Assembly: GCA_963650915.1 (NCBI GenBank)
Contig: CAVJMJ010000035.1
Coordinates: 1-10,943, forward strand
Reading direction: 5' to 3'
From: UBA4636 sp963650915
GTDB lineage: Bacteria > Bacillota > Clostridia > Christensenellales > Borkfalkiaceae
Length of the DNA: 10,943 bases
Numbering within the stretch: the first letter of the stretch is position 1; every line of letters starts with the position of its first letter. The notes beneath the pieces are model-generated. The model had not been told where the DNA came from, ran no database searches, and saw only the letters and a list, made by a program, of their open reading frames with translations. Shown here in pieces: positions 1 through 3,978 of this stretch. Both the position numbers and the translations under genes were made by a program.

Positions 1-41
1 CTTGTTGAAACCGGAAAATCTTAATATTTAAGGGTTAAGAT

Positions 42-107
42 ATGTCAAAGAACACCGAAAGCGTTAAAGAAGACAGATATTGCCAGAAATCTATTTTAGA
101 AAATTAG
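42..107 (+). CDS. Possible 21-residue small protein
   Basis: The frame reads MSKNTESVKEDRYCQKSILE plus a final N, then TAG. An AAGGG ribosome-site match at 30-34 lies 7 bases before the ATG, and a strong hairpin terminator (120-157) begins 13 bases after the stop, so the unit has the layout of a tiny gene. The peptide is polar, with no membrane segment and one Cys, and I recognise no family. Against it, the segment could simply be the 3' untranslated end of a plus-strand gene lying mostly left of the window (one frame ends in a stop at 22-24, another at 28-30). Chance occurrence is quite possible. Confidence 0.2.
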   Translation: MSKNTESVKEDRYCQKSILEN

Positions 108-119
108 AAATTTAAAAAT

Positions 120-157
120 AAAAAACACGGTGCTTTTTTAAAAACGCCGTGTTTTTT
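120..157. terminator. Strong bidirectional hairpin terminator
   Basis: AAAAAACACGG (120-130) pairs with CCGTGTTTTTT (147-157), an 11-bp stem with A and T tracts on its two sides, so it can end transcripts in either direction. It would terminate any plus-strand transcript entering from the left edge and would back up the next hairpin for minus-strand transcripts from the methyltransferase gene. Confidence 0.75.
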
Positions 158-169
158 AAGAATATAGTG

Positions 170-213
170 TTTTTTATAATGCCGTATTTTTTATAATGCC
201 GTATTTTTTATAA
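170..213. repeat. 17-bp AT-rich tandem repeat
   Basis: A unit TTTTTTATAATGCCGTA occurs at 170-186 and again without change at 187-203, followed by a partial third copy (TTTTTTATAA, 204-213). It lies in the non-coding block between the two terminators. No function can be read from it; replication slippage is a simple origin. Confidence 0.8.
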
Positions 214-254
214 CGAAGAGTTTTTCTTATATAAAATAAAAAGAACGCTGCATA

Positions 255-292
255 ATAAAAAATTACCGCAAAAATCGGCGGTAATTTTTTAT
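255..292. terminator. Bidirectional hairpin terminator
   Basis: A 15-bp perfect stem joins 255-269 and 278-292 around an 8-base loop (270-277). Its core is TTACCGC/GCGGTAA, flanked by A and T runs, so it reads as an intrinsic terminator on both strands. It lies about 260 bases beyond the stop of the minus-strand methyltransferase gene and could end that transcript after the small-hairpin region. Confidence 0.7.
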
Positions 293-375
293 AAAACGGG
301 TAATTTTGACGATATAAAAACGGCGTTTCCGCATGCAAAACGTCGTCTTTGCCGTGTTTATCGTAGTGAGTTTTC

Positions 376-533
376 TTACTTAAAAAGTAATGCGTTTTAT
401 TGTTTACAAAAAAGCAGTGTGCTTTTATTCCGCTAAAATGCGAGGCAAATTTCTTGCCAAATAAAAAGTGTGATAATGAGTTTTTTGTTCCATAAAAGTG
501 GAACAATGTGTTGTTTTGGAACATAAAAAACAA
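376..533. repeat. String of five short hairpins
   Basis: Five small inverted repeats follow each other with loop centres 26 to 45 bases apart: 376-390 (TTACTT/AAGTAA, loop 3), 410-426 (AAAAGCA/TGCTTTT, loop 3), 444-458 (GGCAA/TTGCC, loop 5), 485-506 (TTGTTCCA/TGGAACAA, loop 6) and 511-533 (TTGTTTT/AAAACAA). The stems differ in sequence, so structure rather than sequence is repeated. On the minus strand the block is open and spells a degenerate repeat of the form S/T-H-F/Y followed by about six residues with a Lys. I treat it as a structured non-coding repeat rather than a gene. Confidence 0.6.
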
Positions 534-554
534 TGCGGTGGGGTGAAAAGTAAA

Positions 555-1538
555 TTACAAATAGTACTTGATGGAGTCTTCTATCCAATAACCGAACTCG
601 GCGGTAGGGCAAAACTTTTCTAAATCTTTAAATTTAAGATACAAATCGCGCCCGTCGCCGCAATCGTGCCAGATGTCGGCGTAAATATAATCGAAATCGC
701 CTTCCTTTAAATTTTCGGCAAATTTAAAGGCGTCGGCGTGGACGATTTTAATTTTCTTTTTTGCGTATTCCGGGAATTTCGGCAAAATTCGGTCGCAAAA
801 AACCTCTATTACGTTTTCGCTAAGGTCGACTACCGTAACCGATTCCACGTTTTGTTTGATTGCCGTATGAAAGGCGTAGTAACCAAGCCCCAAGCCGTAA
901 GTCAGCACCTTACCATGGGCTTTTTCGACGTATTTTTTTTGAGAATTTATCTCGTTCGGTAAAAGTGTCATCCATTCAACGCCCTTTTGGAGTATGGCAG
1001 GGTAACGGTATTCTGTGCTAAAAAAACCGATACGTGGCAGAACTTTTCCGTCGTCGTAAAATTCGAAATCATCCCGCACGAAGCCTTGACAGGGTGCGTA
1101 AGTTTTATAAGTCAACGTGACGTCGCCGATATTTTCGTCGTCAAAGGTTACGTTTTTATAGTATTCGTCCTTATAATAGTCGTTTACGTCGAGCATTTTT
1201 ATTGACTGTAAAAAGTAGTCGTTAAAAAATTTTCTGTCTTTTTTGTAGGCGTCGATGCCGAGGTAGGCACTCAAAACGTAACAAAACGCCGACGAAATAT
1301 CCACGCCCGCACTCGCAACGTCGTTTACGTCTTCAATTTTTACCACCCTGTCGAAGTCGTTTAAATAATAGGACATAAGCCGTAAAAACCTGTCGTTATT
1401 TATTTCCGTGGGGGTGGCGTCGTCGCAAGCGTCGGAGATATTTTCAAAAACGTTTTTTTCTTCTTTTATATTCTCGGCGGGGAGGCTAATTGAGGTAGCG
1501 TCTTTTACCCTCGTAATTTTTATAATTTCGTTTTTCAT
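555..1538 (-). CDS. Class I SAM-dependent methyltransferase-like protein
   Basis: The 327-residue protein has a Rossmann-type methyltransferase or spermidine-synthase-like core in its C-terminal half. Motif I is VLTYGLGLGYYAF near residue 212, followed by VTVVDLSENVIEVF (acidic Asp closing strand 2, the usual SAM ribose contact), then IVHADAF and FDYIYADIWHD. The N-terminal 55 residues are polar and probably flexible; residues 60-200 match nothing I know. Substrate is unknown, and a spermidine synthase proper is unlikely because the aminopropyl-transfer motifs are not evident. No ribosome site is seen before the ATG, but a TATACT box ends about 9 bases upstream, so the mRNA may be almost leaderless. 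The next in-frame ATG is codon 55. The gene ends just before the hairpin string and stands alone. Confidence 0.75.
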   Translation of the reverse strand: MKNEIIKITRVKDATSISLPAENIKEEKNVFENISDACDDATPTEINNDRFLRLMSYYLNDFDRVVKIEDVNDVASAGVDISSAFCYVLSAYLGIDAYKKDRKFFNDYFLQSIKMLDVNDYYKDEYYKNVTFDDENIGDVTLTYKTYAPCQGFVRDDFEFYDDGKVLPRIGFFSTEYRYPAILQKGVEWMTLLPNEINSQKKYVEKAHGKVLTYGLGLGYYAFHTAIKQNVESVTVVDLSENVIEVFCDRILPKFPEYAKKKIKIVHADAFKFAENLKEGDFDYIYADIWHDCGDGRDLYLKFKDLEKFCPTAEFGYWIEDSIKYYL

Positions 1539-1547
1539 CGTGTATAC

Positions 1548-1553
1548 AGTATA
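1548..1553 (-). promoter_or_regulatory. Possible -10 box of the methyltransferase gene
   Basis: TATACT on the minus strand sits so close to the ATG at 1538 that transcription would begin within about 1 to 3 bases of it. No good -35 hexamer is found at 16-18 bases, which keeps the call weak. The box overlaps the near-palindrome TATACAGTATA, which could also be an operator. Confidence 0.3.
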
Positions 1554-1612
1554 GCGCTAAATAGACTTTTTTTATAAATACAAAATAAATTTATGCCGAT
1601 AACGGGCTTATA

Positions 1613-1706
1613 GGCGGACTTTTACGTAAATACCGTTAGGCATAGACATGATTACCTTGCGTTTAACGCTTTTTATCCGTGGGAGTAAATACGGCGGACT
1701 TTTACG
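1613..1706. repeat. Pair of 14-bp direct repeats
   Basis: GGCGGACTTTTACG occurs at 1613-1626 and 1693-1706, 80 bases apart, in the gap between the phosphoesterase and methyltransferase genes. A 64-codon minus-strand frame crosses this block but is strongly basic, overlaps the phosphoesterase end and is probably chance. Confidence 0.6.
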
Positions 1707-1707
1707 C

Positions 1708-1730
1708 TTTTTAAGCCTTCCGCTTAAAAA
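1708..1730 (-). terminator. Possible terminator of the phosphatase operon
   Basis: TTTTTAAGC (1708-1716) pairs with GCTTAAAAA (1722-1730) around a 5-base loop, about 30 bases after the phosphoesterase stop. The stem is AT-rich and lacks a clean U tail outside the stem, so strength is doubtful. Confidence 0.4.
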
Positions 1731-1759
1731 TCTTACCCTTACCTTAATGCGATTTTTAT

Positions 1760-2458
1760 TTACAAAGTGATTTCCACAAGTTTGTTTTTTACGAGGTCGC
1801 AAGAGGTAAGGTAATAATAAATACCGTCTTTAAAAACGACTTTGTCGGCTTTGCAGTCCTTGCCGTGCAGATGCCCGTAAACCACCGCGTTTACGTTATG
1901 TTGTTTAAACAGTTCGGTAAACAGCGAATCGTCCCGTCGCACGTTGAAGGGGGGATAGTGCATCATGGCGATGACCTTATCGCCCTCGGTACGTTGTTTT
2001 TCCATATCTTTTAAGGCGAGTTTAAGTCTTTCGTTTTCGCGAAGATACAATTTTTTGTCTTCTTCGGTAAAATCCGGCGAGCCTTCGACCGTCCATCCGC
2101 GAGTTCCCAAAATCAAGAGGTCGTTTATCCTCAAACAGTCGTTTTGCAAAACGTAAAAATCGGGAGGGAGAGCCTCTCGTATTCTCGAAAGACTTTTCCA
2201 CCAATAATCGTGGTTTCCGCGTATAAACACTTTTTTGCCTTTTAAAGGCTTCAAAACGGCAAGGTCGACGAGGGCGTCTTCGAGTTGCATTGCCCAAGAA
2301 ATGTCGCCGGCAATCAACACGACGTCTTCGTCGGTGACTTTTTTAGACCAGTCTTCGGTTATTTTGTCCATATAATCCGTCCAGCCCGTTCCGAAAATAT
2401 CCATGGGTTTCGGAGCGGTGGTGGAAAGATGTAAATCGCTTATAGCAAAAATTTTCAT
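1760..2458 (-). CDS. Calcineurin-like metallophosphoesterase
   Basis: All metal-binding motifs of the calcineurin-like phosphoesterase family are present in this 232-residue cytoplasmic protein: D8-L-H10 near the N-terminus, G51-D52, G81-N82-H83-D84, H167 in MMHYPP, and G195-H196-L-H198. These ligate a two-metal centre for phosphoester hydrolysis. The layout, including the W-rich stretches (GTGWTDYM, GDISW, NHDYWW), fits the predicted phosphohydrolase group COG1768 as I remember it; the substrate of that group is not known. Its ATG overlaps the TGA of the upstream tyrosine phosphatase gene as ATGA, so the two are very likely co-transcribed and translationally coupled. No signal peptide or membrane segment is visible. 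Confidence 0.9.
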   Translation of the reverse strand: MKIFAISDLHLSTTAPKPMDIFGTGWTDYMDKITEDWSKKVTDEDVVLIAGDISWAMQLEDALVDLAVLKPLKGKKVFIRGNHDYWWKSLSRIREALPPDFYVLQNDCLRINDLLILGTRGWTVEGSPDFTEEDKKLYLRENERLKLALKDMEKQRTEGDKVIAMMHYPPFNVRRDDSLFTELFKQHNVNAVVYGHLHGKDCKADKVVFKDGIYYYLTSCDLVKNKLVEITL

Positions 2459-2901
2459 AACTGTTTAAGATATTTTATAAAGCAATCGATACCGTAATTT
2501 ATTTGTTCGTAGCAAGTGTCGAAGTCGCGCGTGTACCAAGGGTCTGCAATGTCGCAAGGGTTAGGGGTAAAGTCCAAAAGTCTTTTTACTTTGTAACGGT
2601 TTTTTTCGTCGATTATACGGTTTACGGCGTTTTGGTTGGAGGTTTCCATTACTATAATATAGTCGTAGTAATCGCCGTCGGATTTTTTCATCCGATCGGC
2701 TCGTTTTTTAGAGTAGTCGATTTTTAATTTATCAAGGTAGGGGCGTATCGCGTAATAAACGGGGTTGCCGATTTCCTCATTGCTCGTTCCTTTTGAATCG
2801 GCTTCGACTAAAAGCCCGCTGTCTTTTATTTTGCTTTTAAAAACAAATTCCGCCATAGGGGAACGGCAGATATTGCCGTAACATACGAATAATACTTTCA
2901 T
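2455..2901 (-). CDS. Low-molecular-weight protein tyrosine phosphatase
   Basis: The 148-residue protein begins MKVLFVCYGNICRSPMAE, which contains the family signature C-x5-R-S: C7 is the catalytic nucleophile and R13 the phosphate-binding arginine of the P-loop. The late DPWY motif near residue 120 supplies the general-acid Asp. Length and motif order are normal for the family, so the enzyme should be active on phosphotyrosine, perhaps phosphoarginine as for some Bacillota relatives. The frame stays open to 3072, but the extra part runs through a 40-bp tandem repeat that is not a multiple of three and encodes no known N-terminus, so I start at 2901. No clear ribosome site precedes this ATG. 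The stop overlaps the next gene's start. Confidence 0.92.
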   Translation of the reverse strand: MKVLFVCYGNICRSPMAEFVFKSKIKDSGLLVEADSKGTSNEEIGNPVYYAIRPYLDKLKIDYSKKRADRMKKSDGDYYDYIIVMETSNQNAVNRIIDEKNRYKVKRLLDFTPNPCDIADPWYTRDFDTCYEQINYGIDCFIKYLKQL

Positions 2902-2921
2902 TTTATAGTCTAAATAATATA

Positions 2922-3019
2922 TTTTTTTCCTTTTATAAGTAAGTTGTTTGCCGTGGCAATGTTTTTTTCCTTTTATAAGTAAGTTGTTTGCCGTGGCGAT
3001 GTTTTTTGCCGTGGCGATG
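2922..3019. repeat. 40-bp tandem repeat upstream of the tyrosine phosphatase gene
   Basis: Two adjacent 40-bp units (2922-2961 and 2962-3001) differ at one position, 2958 A against 2998 G. A truncated 18-bp third unit (TTTTTTGCCGTGGCGATG) follows at 3002-3019. Each full unit contains TATAAAAGGAAA on the minus strand and a short inverted repeat, perfect as TTGCCGTGGCAA in the first copy and broken by the substitution in the second. The array lies 20 bases before the start codon, where a promoter or operator would be expected. Confidence 0.85.
2932..2959 (-). promoter_or_regulatory. Candidate promoter of the phosphatase operon
   Basis: On the minus strand TTGCCA (2954-2959) stands 16 bases before TATAAA (2932-2937), each one mismatch from consensus. 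Both lie inside the repeat unit nearest the gene. The expected start near 2925 would give a leader of about 25 bases. In the distal unit the -35 is TCGCCA, so that copy should be weaker. Confidence 0.4.
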
Positions 3020-3157
3020 TTTTTACCATAGTAAGGGGGCTTATCGTCGAACGACTTTACTTTCGAGGTCAACGGGGTATTGCCGTAAAAATTTTTGTAA
3101 CAGCAAGCGGTGTGCCGTCGAACAGACGTAATTTTCGAGTTTCTTTATAAATATAGT

Positions 3158-3631
3158 TTATAAATATTTTGAAAGGGTTTTTGCTATAACCTTTTCGTCG
3201 ATGCCGTTTTTCGTCCAAAAGGTGACAAGGGGCAACTTTGCCTTTTTGCAGATTTCGGAAACTTTTTTATCCCTGTCCTCTCTGTCTTTTCTGAAATGCG
3301 TATTGTCGTTTATTTCGATGAGAAGCAACGGACGGTAATTGTAGTCGAAAACGCCGAAGTCGGCGTTGCGGAAAAGTTCGGTTCTGTAACCTTGGCTCGT
3401 TTTATCTATAACGGAGGCAAGGTTTACCTGCGGTAAAATAATATATTTGTCACCGTAAAGGGCGTCGAAAATTTTATAATAGTCGTACTCGGTTTTACTC
3501 ATAAGCCTTTCTTTAACGACGTAATCGGAACCGCGTTTTCTGAAAACCAAGTAAATTATTATTATGATCACTATAACCGCAGCCGTTACCGAAAGAGGTA
3601 AAACGTATGCGGGAACAAGTAAATTAAGCAT
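3158..3631 (-). CDS. Membrane-anchored DUF2726 protein
   Basis: Residues 12-30 form one very hydrophobic helix (AVIVIIIIIYLVF) followed by RKR, which points to an N-out, C-in membrane anchor. Residues 45-157 match the DUF2726 pattern: an acidic DFGVFD near 91-96, LLLIEIND around 103-109, H112, then a charged helix with DRDKK and a closing strand LPLVTFW. The D...E-x-N spacing resembles a PD-(D/E)XK nuclease fold, which has been suggested for this domain, but activity is unproven. The ATG has AAAGG only one base before it, too close to act as a normal ribosome site. The promoter would start transcription at or next to the ATG. Gene length is usual for a single-anchor DUF2726 protein. Confidence 0.8.
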   Translation of the reverse strand: MLNLLVPAYVLPLSVTAAVIVIIIIIYLVFRKRGSDYVVKERLMSKTEYDYYKIFDALYGDKYIILPQVNLASVIDKTSQGYRTELFRNADFGVFDYNYRPLLLIEINDNTHFRKDREDRDKKVSEICKKAKLPLVTFWTKNGIDEKVIAKTLSKYL

Positions 3632-3637
3632 ACCTTT

Positions 3638-3666
3638 ATCATATCATTTTCGGCGTATTTTATCAA
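3638..3666 (-). promoter_or_regulatory. Near-consensus promoter giving a leaderless mRNA
   Basis: On the minus strand TTGATA (3661-3666) and TATGAT (3638-3643) are separated by exactly 17 bases. The expected transcription start is at 3631-3632, which is the A of the DUF2726 ATG or the base before it. Confidence 0.65.
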
Positions 3667-3876
3667 GCGTTTACGCACGATAAGAGGGCTTAAAGGAAGT
3701 ATTTTTAATTACGTAGCGCACGGCTTATAAATTTTGCTTACTTTAAAAAATCGTCTTATAGCCTTTTATTTGCATTTTTTTACATGGACGAAATGTAAAA
3801 ATAATGGATAAATCATACATTTTTTAAAAAACACGAAAAAAGTTGAGAAAAGAACGAAAAATTTTCCGAAAAACTA
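3667..3876. other. Divergent intergenic region
   Basis: This AT-rich gap separates the minus-strand DUF2726 promoter from the plus-strand promoter at 3877. I see no gene in it. The one clear structure is an inverted repeat at 3777-3801 (TTTTTACAT/ATGTAAAAA, loop of 7), which could be an operator or a weak hairpin. Long A and T runs from about 3820 to 3890 may act as an UP-like or bent-DNA element for the downstream promoter. Confidence 0.5.
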
Positions 3877-3905
3877 TTGTAAAAAAAATAAATGTATGAT
3901 ATTAT
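3877..3905 (+). promoter_or_regulatory. Promoter of the 925-residue membrane protein gene
   Basis: TTGTAA (3877-3882) and TATTAT (3900-3905) are 17 bases apart, and A-rich DNA lies upstream. The start would be near 3912, giving a leader of about 67 bases. The alternative ATG at 3892 falls inside this promoter and is therefore not the translation start. Confidence 0.7.
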
Positions 3906-3926
3906 AAACGTAACTAAAAAGTTTTT

Positions 3927-3952
3927 CCCGCATGCGCACCGATGCGCGCGGG
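3927..3952 (+). other. GC-rich hairpin in the 5' leader
   Basis: CCCGC (3927-3931) pairs with GCGGG (3948-3952), and GCGC with GCGC inside it, giving 9 G-C pairs with a 2-base AT bulge and a 6-base loop. It stands out in an AT-rich leader. It ends 14 bases before the AAGGAG ribosome site and has no U tail, so it is not a terminator; it may stabilise the mRNA or bind a regulator. Confidence 0.5.
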
Positions 3953-3978
3953 CGAGGCTGACGAAAAAGGAGAGTATA

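Noticed and set aside
174..533. 119-codon minus-strand frame rich in F, K, H and Y
   Set aside because: It runs through the hairpin string, the 17-bp repeat and a 15-bp terminator stem, has no recognisable domain, and its composition follows the repeats. Listed as repeats instead.
1608..1802. 64-codon basic minus-strand frame
   Set aside because: Overlaps the end of the phosphoesterase gene in another frame, spans the 14-bp repeats and a hairpin, and shows no ribosome site.
2922..3019. Possible CRISPR array
   Set aside because: The units are directly adjacent with no spacers and only two and a half copies.
2455..3072. Longer 205-residue version of the tyrosine phosphatase
   Set aside because: The extra 57 residues are translated 40-bp tandem repeat; the family begins directly at MKVLFVC.
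3892..3978. Upstream ATG of the large membrane protein
   Set aside because: It lies between the -35 and -10 boxes and has no ribosome site, while 3979 has AAGGAG and begins a proper signal peptide.
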